Source: a virus | DNA: 20,859 nt | Direction: 5' to 3' (one strand) | IMG/VR virus record: IMGVR_UViG_3300018018_000035 | Coordinates: 1 to 20,859 of that record | In this document: piece after piece, positions 1-6,958 of the stretch | How positions within the stretch are numbered: position 1 is the first letter of the stretch | Layout: every line of letters starts with the position of its first letter | Notes under the pieces: generated by a model | The model's database searches: none | What the model was told of the DNA's origin: nothing | The model's input: the letters and a program-made list of their open reading frames with translations, nothing else | Made by a program: the position numbers and the translations under genes

Positions 1-5
1 GGATA

Positions 6-326
6 GTGGATAACATGGGTGTTCCGGAGACAATAACCGAGGTAAAGCTGTTTTGCGGTGTGAAAGAAACCAAGAACTTTTTCGAAATTGATCTGAATGA
101 TGTTAAGTTATTCCCGCAGTGGAATATCAGCGGGGGGACAGCGAGTAATCCAAATTGGACGACGTCCAAATGCGGCGCTGCCCTACTATTCAACCACATC
201 GGGAGGAATCTTGCATTTCTCATTGATGGCATTAAGCTGTGGGATAATCCCCTCCAGAATCTCCTGGGGAAAATGATCTCGATGCTGGCGTACAATTTTC
301 TTGATACTATCAATGTAGCTGACTAA
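6..326 (+). CDS. Uncertain ORF at the left edge, possibly the C-terminal part of a longer gene
   Basis: The frame is open from base 3, so the GTG at 6 and the ATG at 15 may be internal codons of a gene that begins left of the window. No ribosome binding site can be judged. The 106 residues match no family I recognise and show no signal peptide or clear motif. The opposite strand is also open from about 385 down to a TAG near 205, and there it encodes an equally protein-like segment without an ATG. I therefore cannot say which strand, if either, is translated. The purine excess at codon position 1 is about the same for both strands, by my count. Treat this as a placeholder for 1-326. Confidence 0.3.
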   Translation: MDNMGVPETITEVKLFCGVKETKNFFEIDLNDVKLFPQWNISGGTASNPNWTTSKCGAALLFNHIGRNLAFLIDGIKLWDNPLQNLLGKMISMLAYNFLDTINVAD

Positions 327-394
327 CAGCTCATTTCTTAGTTGAAAGAGCAAATGATATAGGTGCTGGTAATGCGATAGAAATGGAGCAATTT

Positions 395-664
395 ATGGAG
401 AATGGAAATTTGAAAACACCACAAATAATAGCCGAACTCGACAACCTTGAAAAAGCAGTAAATGAACTTGATCAGGTTGCGAGTAGACTTATGGAAAGGT
501 TACAATCAGCAACAACACCGGTACCCCCAGGACCGATAGTGACTGATAAAAAACAAACTGTTAGTCAATATTCGCAGATTGCAACTCGGATTTCCTGCCA
601 GAACGATAAAATATTAAAAATAATCAATGATCTCAAAGTAACGAGTGAAGATTTAGAAATATGA
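395..664 (+). CDS. Small hypothetical protein with a predicted coiled coil
   Basis: The product is 89 residues if translation starts at the ATG at 395, which has GGAG (385-388) six bases upstream. An in-frame ATG at 383 would add four residues but has no visible Shine-Dalgarno. Residues about 10-40 form a Leu/Val heptad-like helix (LEKAVNELDQVASRLMERL), followed by a Pro-rich break (TPVPPGP) and a second helix near the C-terminus. There is no membrane segment or catalytic motif. It lies at the front of the rightward array, 65 bases before the next gene. The function is unknown. A small structural or accessory phage protein is the likely class, by context only. Confidence 0.55.
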   Translation: MENGNLKTPQIIAELDNLEKAVNELDQVASRLMERLQSATTPVPPGPIVTDKKQTVSQYSQIATRISCQNDKILKIINDLKVTSEDLEI

Positions 665-729
665 GAAATTGCGTTACCAGCATTACCACAATAATTTGAA
701 ATCAATAAAATAATCAAGGAGTTACTTCA

Positions 730-1125
730 ATGGCATGGCAGAATGATGAAGAAAAAAAGCTGGCGACTGATATGCTCAAGAAAAGTCGTGGATACAAGGA
801 GATTCTTGATGCAGTTGCCAATCGCTGTAAAATGAGCGATCTCTACTGTCTGAAGAAGATACTTAAAGATGCGGGCGAGCTTCCCGGAGAACATAGACAA
901 TCCAGCCAGAAGGGGAAATCAACCAAGAGAAAATCAAACAAAGGAAACGGCCTTGATAAAGAAATCGAGCAGGAGATTGCCCGGCTTAAAGCTGAGAATG
1001 ACAAATATGAAGAGCTCATAGATCAATATGACAACAAAAGCACCGAGTTTGTTTGCTATGTGGAAACGAAATTAGAAGGAAATAAAAAGAAGCTCAGACT
1101 TCTTGAAGAAATTGCAGCACTTTGA
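730..1125 (+). CDS. Hypothetical protein with a basic linker and C-terminal coiled coil
   Basis: The 131-residue product starts at an ATG with AAGGAG eight bases upstream. Residues 1-50 are helical and could form a helix-turn-helix-like fold (YKEILDAVANRCKMSDLYCLKKIL), but this is only a visual impression. Residues 55-75 are a Ser/Lys/Arg-rich basic linker. Residues 76-131 are a charged coiled coil (EIEQEIARLKAENDKYEELI). A putative DNA-binding head plus coiled coil, upstream of a portal gene, is the general shape of a small terminase subunit. I see no decisive motif and do not assign that function. It is followed after 31 bases by the methyltransferase gene. Confidence 0.65.
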   Translation: MAWQNDEEKKLATDMLKKSRGYKEILDAVANRCKMSDLYCLKKILKDAGELPGEHRQSSQKGKSTKRKSNKGNGLDKEIEQEIARLKAENDKYEELIDQYDNKSTEFVCYVETKLEGNKKKLRLLEEIAAL

Positions 1126-1156
1126 AGAAATGAAGCGGAGATGAACCAGGGATGAG

Positions 1157-1969
1157 ATGAAACCATTGTTGAACATAGATAAATCAAAACTCTTTAAGGA
1201 AGATTGTTTAATAGGTATGCAGCAACTTCCGAGTGAGAGTATTGAACTTCTATTCGCTGATCCACCGTTCAACATAGGAAAGAAATATGGCAAGAATGGA
1301 GACCGACGTGAAGATTATTATGAGTGGTGCGATAGTTGGATTGAAGAAGGATTCCGATTATTGAAACCGAGTGGAGTGTTCTGTTTGATGACCATATCGA
1401 AGCATCTCGGCGAGATATTCCCAATGATGCATAAGCGAGGAGTATTTATAAATCAGGTAATATGGCGAAATGTGAGCGCATCGCATAGTAAACATGGATT
1501 CTGGATGAGCTATCAACCAATCTTGATGTACGAGAAAACGGGGAAGTTCAAATTCAATACCTATGTACAGAGACGAACTCAAGATCAAATGAAGACAGTG
1601 GGTGGGTTTAAGTCACGTTGGGCAGCAGGGCATAAAGCCCAGGGACAATTGCTGGACTATTGGGATGATATTCGATTCTTAAACGCGGGAAACAATGCTC
1701 ACCCCGAGGCAATTCTGAGGAAAGGAACATTCTCAAAAGTGCACCCATGTCAAATGCCGGAAGCATTAGTGGGTCGGTGTATAGTTTTCTTCACGGATCC
1801 GGGTGATACAATACTTGATCCATTCGTAGGAAGCGGGACAACATTGGTAGCAGCCAGTAAGTTGGGGCGATTTGGAATTGGATTTGAGCGGGAGATAGAG
1901 TATTGCAACTTGATTAGGAAAAGAGTTGACCACAATAGGACTGTGTTTGACGAAGTGAATATCAGATGA
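1157..1969 (+). CDS. DNA methyltransferase, beta-class N6-adenine/N4-cytosine type
   Basis: This 270-residue enzyme would transfer a methyl group from S-adenosylmethionine to an exocyclic amino group in DNA. The catalytic motif IV is DPPFN at residues 35-39, close to the N-terminus. The AdoMet-binding motif I, LDPFVGSGTT, lies near the C-terminus (D221, G225, G227). That order (IV before I) defines the beta class, and the length is normal for it. DPPF is a variant of the commoner DPPY, and adenine is the more likely target. The central region (about 100-190) is the expected target-recognition zone. No restriction endonuclease is adjacent, so this looks like an orphan phage methylase that may protect the genome from host restriction or mark it for packaging or regulation. 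The start ATG at 1157 follows AGGG at short spacing. Confidence 0.93.
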   Translation: MKPLLNIDKSKLFKEDCLIGMQQLPSESIELLFADPPFNIGKKYGKNGDRREDYYEWCDSWIEEGFRLLKPSGVFCLMTISKHLGEIFPMMHKRGVFINQVIWRNVSASHSKHGFWMSYQPILMYEKTGKFKFNTYVQRRTQDQMKTVGGFKSRWAAGHKAQGQLLDYWDDIRFLNAGNNAHPEAILRKGTFSKVHPCQMPEALVGRCIVFFTDPGDTILDPFVGSGTTLVAASKLGRFGIGFEREIEYCNLIRKRVDHNRTVFDEVNIR

Positions 1970-2000
1970 GAATGCGTGAAAAACAAATAAAGGATTGACT

Positions 2001-2660
2001 ATGGGTATGAAAAGGAAAGTTGCAGAGCTCCATCGAAAGATAGAACGCGAACGGGATAGAAAACAGAAAATGTATCAATCTGCATCGGAGGCTCTGATAT
2101 GGTGGGGAAGGACAAATGCACTTGCAGAGAAGATTATGAAGCAAAGCCTCGGGGTAATCCAAATTGCAACTGGAAACCGACTGAAGCTCATGGAGTGGTT
2201 TATGATTTGTCCGTTTAAATGGATAGGCCGGTTGGCAGAATGGTTGATGAAGTTATTCAATAAGAAAGATATTTGGCTGGATACAGCGATTTACGAAGCA
2301 CAGTTCCAACGTTGGCAAGTCCAGCGGCTTCTCGGAGATGCAAAGTCATACACAGTAGAAGAAATGGCAGGTAAACTCGAAGTACCAGTAGCGGTAATCG
2401 AGGAAATACTCAAAGAGATCATGGAGGAGAAAGATAAAAACGGTTTAAAGGAAGAGGCCACGGCACCACAGGGAAAAGTGTCAGTGCAATCACGAAAGAC
2501 TGAACCGACAATCGAAGAGAAGAAACAGAGAATATTGCGCGAGACAGAGTCGAATGAAGAAATATTGGCACCGGAATCCGCAGTGATACGAGAAGGATTT
2601 GATCCATCACCCACAGGTCCGGATTTCGGGACAAAATTGGAAGGAGGAAGGATTCGATGA
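2001..2660 (+). CDS. Hypothetical phage protein with an amphipathic central helix
   Basis: I place the start at the ATG at 2001 (219 residues), six bases after AGGA at 1991-1994. An upstream TTG at 1995 is in frame but sits too close to that site. The N-terminus (to about residue 25) is highly charged (HRKIERERDRKQ). Residues about 68-90 are rich in Trp, Phe and Met and are amphipathic (MEWFMICPFKWIGRLAEWL), which may bind a membrane or a protein surface. Residues about 115-140 resemble a small helix-turn-helix (YTVEEMAGKLEVPVAVIEEIL). The C-terminal third is low-complexity and charged. The stop overlaps the next ATG (ATGA). I do not recognise the family. Confidence 0.75.
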   Translation: MGMKRKVAELHRKIERERDRKQKMYQSASEALIWWGRTNALAEKIMKQSLGVIQIATGNRLKLMEWFMICPFKWIGRLAEWLMKLFNKKDIWLDTAIYEAQFQRWQVQRLLGDAKSYTVEEMAGKLEVPVAVIEEILKEIMEEKDKNGLKEEATAPQGKVSVQSRKTEPTIEEKKQRILRETESNEEILAPESAVIREGFDPSPTGPDFGTKLEGGRIR

Positions 2661-3001
2661 ATGAAACGCTTGAAGTGAAGCTTGAAGAAATGATATTGAA
2701 ACGGATCGATAAGCCGACGATCATCTTGATTAAAACGCAGCGGAATATAACTGCTGCAGAAATAGTGAGATTCCGAGATGAAATTAAACGTTTAGAACCT
2801 TTACTTAAGGAAATCCCAATCATTGTATTATCAAAGGACATGGAGTTTATAAATTCTAATCAGATGAGACACATATGGAGGCAAGTATTACGAGCAACAT
2901 GGATGTATTTGCGATATATATACAATCAGCGAAAGATTCAGGTTGTAAACAGCTTAAAAGGTTTTTATTCATACTGTAAAATCGAATTTTCAAAGTTATA
3001 A
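2657..3001 (+). CDS. Hypothetical protein preceding the portal gene
   Basis: The 114-residue product starts at an ATG that overlaps the previous stop codon, and it is preceded by an AAGGAGGAAGG-type ribosome binding site. The first 65 residues look like an alternating beta/alpha fold (TIILIKTQRNITAAEIVRF, then IPIIVLSKDMEF). The last 45 residues are basic and rich in aromatic residues. No catalytic or metal-binding motif is visible. Translational coupling to the upstream gene and the 15-base gap to the portal gene place it in the same transcript. The function is unknown. Confidence 0.65.
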   Translation: MNETLEVKLEEMILKRIDKPTIILIKTQRNITAAEIVRFRDEIKRLEPLLKEIPIIVLSKDMEFINSNQMRHIWRQVLRATWMYLRYIYNQRKIQVVNSLKGFYSYCKIEFSKL

Positions 3002-3016
3002 GGGGAGAAGGGGAAT

Positions 3017-4771
3017 ATGTTAGAGCTCGATGAACAAGTAGCGGGGAACCTGGTAGAAAGTCTGGTAAAATCAAACACGGCAGTGGTTGAGGAAATCGAC
3101 AAGGATCCAAAGCTCAAAGCTCAATATGAGCAGGACATGTCGGAATTGCAGATGGTGAAGAAGGAAGGCGAGAAGCTGACTGCACTTCTCTACGAGAGTT
3201 TACTTTTAACGACACAAGAAGATGAAAAATACAAATGGATAGATATTGCGAGCGGCCGCGACATTCCTTATCGTTATTTAAGACGTGCAGGGGAGACGGA
3301 AATACCGGCAATGATAAAAAACTTGCGGCGGCTGCAGTTGACGGAATTTGCCGAACTATCCAGCTCCCGTAAATATGGACGGGATACCGGATTCAGTCTG
3401 GAATGGAAGAATCCGAACTTCAAACCCAATAACGATCAGAAGGCGGAACTTGAACAATGGGAAGCCAGATTTCAACAGAAACTGTTTTTCCCTGCCGGCG
3501 ATACAAAACCCAGTTTAGCAAAATTCTTAGGTCAGATGTACAATGATTTTTTTGATTTAGATGACATTACGATCCGAATATATCGCGATGGATTGAACAA
3601 TCCTATCGGACTGCAGCTTGAAGACCCATCCCTATGGAGACCTATTATACCGAAAGTCAGGCATTATCCCTTGCCGCGTGTTGACGAAGATTTGCTGGAC
3701 CTGGTCGATCGGAAGGATCAGAAAGATATCGAACTGCCGGAAAAGGAATACGTGATGATAAAGGGTGATGAGAGATGGCAGGCCGTGACCCGGGATCATC
3801 TCATAAAGTCTCACTTTTTCCTACGTACAGAATACACAAAATGGCGGCGGGGTTATTCGGTCATGGAGCAGTCAATCAGAATTGCTACGATAATCCTGAA
3901 TGCGATCGTATATAATGCTTCGAATTTCTCGACGAATAGGACACCCATGGGGGTGCTGGCTATGACCGGTGGCATGTCGAATCCCCTGCAGCTGGAAAAA
4001 CTCAAGAAGATCCTCTGGGCAACGATGACCGGCGTAGGGAACCAGCGGCGCTTACCGATCATTGGAGTTCCGGAAAAGGGTGATGTGAAATGGGTGAATA
4101 TCCATTCGTCACCGAAGGAGCTGGAATTCTATACCGGCCTTACACTCTTTGTCAGTATAGTCTGCGCACTCTCTGGAACGAATCCCAACGAACTGGGAAT
4201 TGCGAGTTTCCAGGATGCGATGAAGGGAAACAGACTCAACGAGGAGAACAAAGATGGTGTATGGAAGCAATCCAGAGATAATGGATTAAAAACTTTTGTG
4301 AACCACGCTGAAAACACATTGAATACACTCACCACATCCGGAGTAACGATATTTGAAGAGATCACCAGACTACCGGTGAAGGTAGGATTTAAGGGTTTGG
4401 CCGATGAGGATATGAAGGCAAAGATGGGTGTCAATAAACAGCGAATATCTATCGATACATCTATCAATGATATCCGGCACGAGAACGGCGAAAAAGCGGC
4501 AAAGCTGATGCTCGGAGATATAAATGTTTACGATATGCCAGCGATCGACAGTGTAGCGATACAATCATTCATCCGGATGATAGGGCAGCAGAAGCAGCAA
4601 GAGGAATCGGGAAAGCAGCAGGCGACGATGCAACAGCAACAAGTTGGAGAACCAGGTCAGGGGCAGGATAATAAGTCAAGCCAGCAACAGGGTGGAGAAG
4701 ATCAATACAGCGAGAAAGATAGGCAACTCATCGAGCAATATGGAGAGCCGGAAAACAGTAACAATGAATAG
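3017..4771 (+). CDS. Phage portal protein
   Basis: The 584-residue length is usual for portals. The portal forms the dodecameric ring at the unique capsid vertex through which DNA is packaged and ejected, and to which the tail or neck attaches. The evidence is the overall architecture: a mixed N-terminal domain, a central stretch recalling HK97/SPP1-like portals (GYSVMEQSIRIATIILNAIV, then TPMGVLAMTGG and PKELEFYTGLTLFVSIVCAL), and the typical 'GTNPNELGI' loop followed by 'NRLNEENKDGVWKQSRDNGL' before the clip and crown region. Residues about 527-584 are a Gln-rich low-complexity tail (QQKQQEESGKQQ). The start ATG follows GGGGAGAAGGGG. Its position upstream of a MuF-like gene fits a head module. 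I assign it from remembered family patterns, not from a search. Confidence 0.85.
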   Translation: MLELDEQVAGNLVESLVKSNTAVVEEIDKDPKLKAQYEQDMSELQMVKKEGEKLTALLYESLLLTTQEDEKYKWIDIASGRDIPYRYLRRAGETEIPAMIKNLRRLQLTEFAELSSSRKYGRDTGFSLEWKNPNFKPNNDQKAELEQWEARFQQKLFFPAGDTKPSLAKFLGQMYNDFFDLDDITIRIYRDGLNNPIGLQLEDPSLWRPIIPKVRHYPLPRVDEDLLDLVDRKDQKDIELPEKEYVMIKGDERWQAVTRDHLIKSHFFLRTEYTKWRRGYSVMEQSIRIATIILNAIVYNASNFSTNRTPMGVLAMTGGMSNPLQLEKLKKILWATMTGVGNQRRLPIIGVPEKGDVKWVNIHSSPKELEFYTGLTLFVSIVCALSGTNPNELGIASFQDAMKGNRLNEENKDGVWKQSRDNGLKTFVNHAENTLNTLTTSGVTIFEEITRLPVKVGFKGLADEDMKAKMGVNKQRISIDTSINDIRHENGEKAAKLMLGDINVYDMPAIDSVAIQSFIRMIGQQKQQEESGKQQATMQQQQVGEPGQGQDNKSSQQQGGEDQYSEKDRQLIEQYGEPENSNNE

Positions 4772-4803
4772 TCGGCAATGGCGAAATATTTTTAGGAGAT
4801 ATA

Positions 4804-4980
4804 ATGTGGTTTAATCGAAGGCCACATGTATGTGAAAAAGATTTTCGGAATGCTCTGTTGCTGATTGCCAAAATGAAAACAACAGCAGAGAGAAGATTGA
4901 TATCTAACGAACATGTGCTTGATGATCTAATCTATATGGTGAGATACTACCTGAAAACGCATCCTCAAAAAGGAGAGTAG
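4804..4980 (+). CDS. Small hypothetical protein, 58 aa
   Basis: This short open frame (MWFNRRPHVC... to ...KTHPQKGE) starts at an ATG with TAGGAGA seven bases upstream and fills the otherwise empty gap between the portal and the next gene. The product is basic and mostly helical. It has no membrane segment and no recognised motif. The good ribosome binding site, the snug fit between neighbours and the end seven bases before the next start codon support real expression. The function is unknown. Confidence 0.6.
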   Translation: MWFNRRPHVCEKDFRNALLLIAKMKTTAERRLISNEHVLDDLIYMVRYYLKTHPQKGE

Positions 4981-4987
4981 TAATTCT

Positions 4988-5281
4988 GTGGAAAGAATCT
5001 ATAACAGAAAGAGCAGGAAGCCATCGACATCGGAGGCGAAATGTAATTGTCCTATGGAATCACTGACATTTTTTAAGACCATAGACGGATTTGAAAATTT
5101 GTCAGTTGACGGAATGCGGCTTGCTCATTGCTATGTACATCATGAGACACGAAAGGTAAACCGGGAATTAGCAGCAAGCATTGAGCGCAAAAAGAAGGAT
5201 AATTTGGCAGAGGAGGGGATCGGTGATGTACAAGATCGAGTCACCGGAGTGCGGGGACAGGGTATTTTGTTTGGAGTTTAA
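4988..5281 (+). CDS. Small Cys/His-containing hypothetical protein
   Basis: The 97-residue product starts with GTG. The nearest GGAG (4972-4975) is 12 bases away, longer than usual, so the start is only moderately certain. Residues about 15-20 hold C-N-C, and residues about 47-54 hold H-C-Y-V-H-H. The spacing could bind a metal ion, but the pattern is not a recognised zinc finger. The C-terminal 20 residues overlap the next gene in another frame by 56 bases, so the true functional part is probably residues 1-78. The family is unknown. Confidence 0.55.
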   Translation: MERIYNRKSRKPSTSEAKCNCPMESLTFFKTIDGFENLSVDGMRLAHCYVHHETRKVNRELAASIERKKKDNLAEEGIGDVQDRVTGVRGQGILFGV

Positions 5282-5453
5282 TTGCGGGGCTATAGTTGAG
5301 CATATTCATAAAGATGAAGATGAGACCTTGTATGATTTACGACTTGAAAGAAGAAAGAATCAATCAGCAGTTTTGGTCAAATGTAAAAGACACGATTTTA
5401 TTTACCCACCACCATTCATGGTAAATACCAGAAGGAGATTGATCGATGAATAA
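5226..5453 (+). CDS. Small Cys-rich hypothetical protein, 75 aa
   Basis: The open frame extends upstream to 5181, but the ATG at 5226 has AGGAGGGG (5211-5218) seven bases before it and is clearly the better start. The product has four Cys (residues 9, 15, 20 and 53) and an H-x-H pair (IVEHIHKDEDE), and is otherwise a small mixed-fold protein. The start lies inside the preceding gene (56-base overlap) and the stop overlaps the next gene by eight bases, an arrangement that favours coupled translation. No family is recognised. Confidence 0.65.
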   Translation: MYKIESPECGDRVFCLEFNCGAIVEHIHKDEDETLYDLRLERRKNQSAVLVKCKRHDFIYPPPFMVNTRRRLIDE

Positions 5454-6192
5454 CAAACCGGGGAAAGTCGCCGCTAAAGTCATGGCATTTGTCGGTATAC
5501 CTGTCCTGATTTTGGGAGCATTCTTCCTTGGAAGATTACTTTCATCGAAATCGGATTCTGTGTCTACAACCACAGTTCCATCTCATTCCGATTCCGCACA
5601 AACTGTCCAGCTCATTAAGGAGAATAATGAACTCAAAGATAAATTGACTGCGATGGAGAAATTAACCGGAACCAAAACAGAGGCCCATCCATCATCCGGG
5701 ACGATCGGGAAGCCGCCAGCCAATTTTATGAGGCCGGATACGGTATGGATTCCGGTCCCTGACACGACCTCCAAACCGTCGTCCGGTAGAACACCGATTC
5801 TTGTGCATAAGCAGGATTTTCCCATCGGTATATGGTTCAATAACAGCGGACTTATTGTCAATACTATTAATCCATATCTGCAGGCAATCGATTCACCATA
5901 CTTCAAGCAATACCGATTTCCCAGACAGGAAAATGATTTCACTTTGGCATCGGTTGAAGGTCAGACAACAGAAAATCTCGACGGTCTTATCGTGTATTGG
6001 ATGAAGCCCATTCTGAGATGGGGCGGAATAGATGGCGAGATAGGATATGGTTTTTATAATCGCCTGCATCTGAGTATAAATGCGAAGATCATGATTCTGG
6101 ATCGGGTTGAATTATTGCCTACTCTTCGTGCAACCCGGGATGGGGTTGACGCTGAGGCTAACGTCAAATTTAATCTATGGGGAGGTAAGTGA
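5446..6192 (+). CDS. Membrane-anchored hypothetical protein
   Basis: The 248-residue product starts at an ATG preceded by AAGGAGAT. Residues 12-32 (VMAFVGIPVLILGAFFLGRLL) form a single hydrophobic segment after a short basic N-terminus, so the protein is probably anchored in the inner membrane with the rest outside. Residues about 50-72 form a short coiled coil (LIKENNELKDKLTAMEKL). A Pro/Thr/Ser-rich stretch follows to about 115, then a beta-rich C-terminal domain (120-248). This anchor, coil and globular-domain layout recalls spanins or membrane-tethered phage accessory factors. The C-terminal domain is not recognised and no lysis gene is nearby, so I leave the function open. The stop codon overlaps the next start. 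Confidence 0.75.
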   Translation: MNNKPGKVAAKVMAFVGIPVLILGAFFLGRLLSSKSDSVSTTTVPSHSDSAQTVQLIKENNELKDKLTAMEKLTGTKTEAHPSSGTIGKPPANFMRPDTVWIPVPDTTSKPSSGRTPILVHKQDFPIGIWFNNSGLIVNTINPYLQAIDSPYFKQYRFPRQENDFTLASVEGQTTENLDGLIVYWMKPILRWGGIDGEIGYGFYNRLHLSINAKIMILDRVELLPTLRATRDGVDAEANVKFNLWGGK

Positions 6193-6608
6193 CCGAAGAA
6201 TACGATCGTGATAAGCTTCATGAATCGAATGACGATCTATGGCGGAGGATTATCCGTATACCTTGCGTATGCGAACGCTGCGGGAATGAGGGAGAGGAAA
6301 AGGATTTCGAAGCGGATCATATTGTAACACGTGGTAATTTGAGACTAAGATGGAATTTGTTGAATGGAATATGTTTGTGCATCGGGTGTCATAAATACAA
6401 ACATGAAAGCAGTATAACGGAGATTGAATACCAAGTCTGGTTCAGAAAAACATATCCGGAAAGATGGCGTTATCTGCAGGAACTAAAGAATCAGTTGGCA
6501 GTGGATGTGGATCTTGAAGAGGTAAATAAATATTTGAGGATTCAGCTCATAGAAGCACAAAAAATAAAGAAGATTTTTGAAGGACAAATAACGGGAGAAG
6601 GTCTATGA
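6189..6608 (+). CDS. HNH-type nuclease, NinG/HNH-like, 139 aa
   Basis: The protein has the zinc-ribbon plus HNH layout: C28-x2-C31, then the conserved E-A-D-H at 41-44, an Asn at 56 or 60, and C64-x2-C67-H68 with H72. The D-H pair and the downstream Asn and His are what an HNH active site requires. The surrounding sequence (DHIVTRGNLRLRWNLLNGIC) resembles phage HNH nucleases such as those of the NinG/Rap type. Translation must start at the GTG at 6189, which overlaps the previous stop. GGAGG lies only three bases upstream, an unusually tight spacing. Phage HNH proteins near head genes often assist the terminase, which is a plausible but unproven role here. Unlike the second HNH gene of this window it is collinear with its neighbours, so it does not look like a parasite. 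Confidence 0.8.
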   Translation: MTEEYDRDKLHESNDDLWRRIIRIPCVCERCGNEGEEKDFEADHIVTRGNLRLRWNLLNGICLCIGCHKYKHESSITEIEYQVWFRKTYPERWRYLQELKNQLAVDVDLEEVNKYLRIQLIEAQKIKKIFEGQITGEGL

Positions 6609-6958
6609 AATTGACGATCACAGCATTCGGTAAAAACGTGTTCAACATCGAGGTAGAGAAGTCTATCCACGCACAAGATCTACAGAAAAGGAGAAATGCA
6701 TTCTCACAGGAAATGCGGATTCTCAAAATGCAGAAAACCGGACAGCGGGGTGTGGCAGGTAATGTATACAACAATTGTGTTTTTGGACAACCATTCCGTA
6801 TCAATGTTCCGGTAACACCACAGACAGTTAACGGTACCAAAGACGAAGCGATCAACAGAGTAATAACATCGACCGGCCTTCCAAAGGAAGTTGTAGAGCG
6901 GATGGTTGAAGCATGGTTGCAATATTGGAATGACAAGAATCAGAGTTCTGCCGAATGA
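6605..6958 (+). CDS. Hypothetical protein, 117 aa
   Basis: The start ATG overlaps the previous stop (ATGA) and has a GGGAGAAGG site. The product begins with a short beta-rich segment (MKLTITAFGKNVFNIEVE), has a basic middle, and ends in two helices (GLPKEVVERMVEAWLQYW). There are no membrane segments or catalytic motifs. The stop overlaps the start of the MuF-like gene by four bases, so the two are translationally coupled. Gene order suggests a minor head or adaptor protein. I do not recognise the family. Confidence 0.65.
   Translation: MKLTITAFGKNVFNIEVEKSIHAQDLQKRRNAFSQEMRILKMQKTGQRGVAGNVYNNCVFGQPFRINVPVTPQTVNGTKDEAINRVITSTGLPKEVVERMVEAWLQYWNDKNQSSAE

Noticed and set aside
205-385. Leftward open frame with a protein-like sequence near the left edge
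   Set aside because: It has no ATG and no ribosome site, ends at an early TAG, and overlaps an equally plausible rightward frame. It is recorded as a finding but not as a gene.
730-1125. Assignment of the 131-aa coiled-coil protein as small terminase
   Set aside because: Only its position and general shape suggest this, and no diagnostic motif or adjacent large terminase is visible.
2419-2841. Leftward 140-codon open frame
   Set aside because: It lies opposite the end of the 2001-2660 gene and the start of the next gene, is Ser/Leu-rich as antisense frames usually are, and has no ribosome site.
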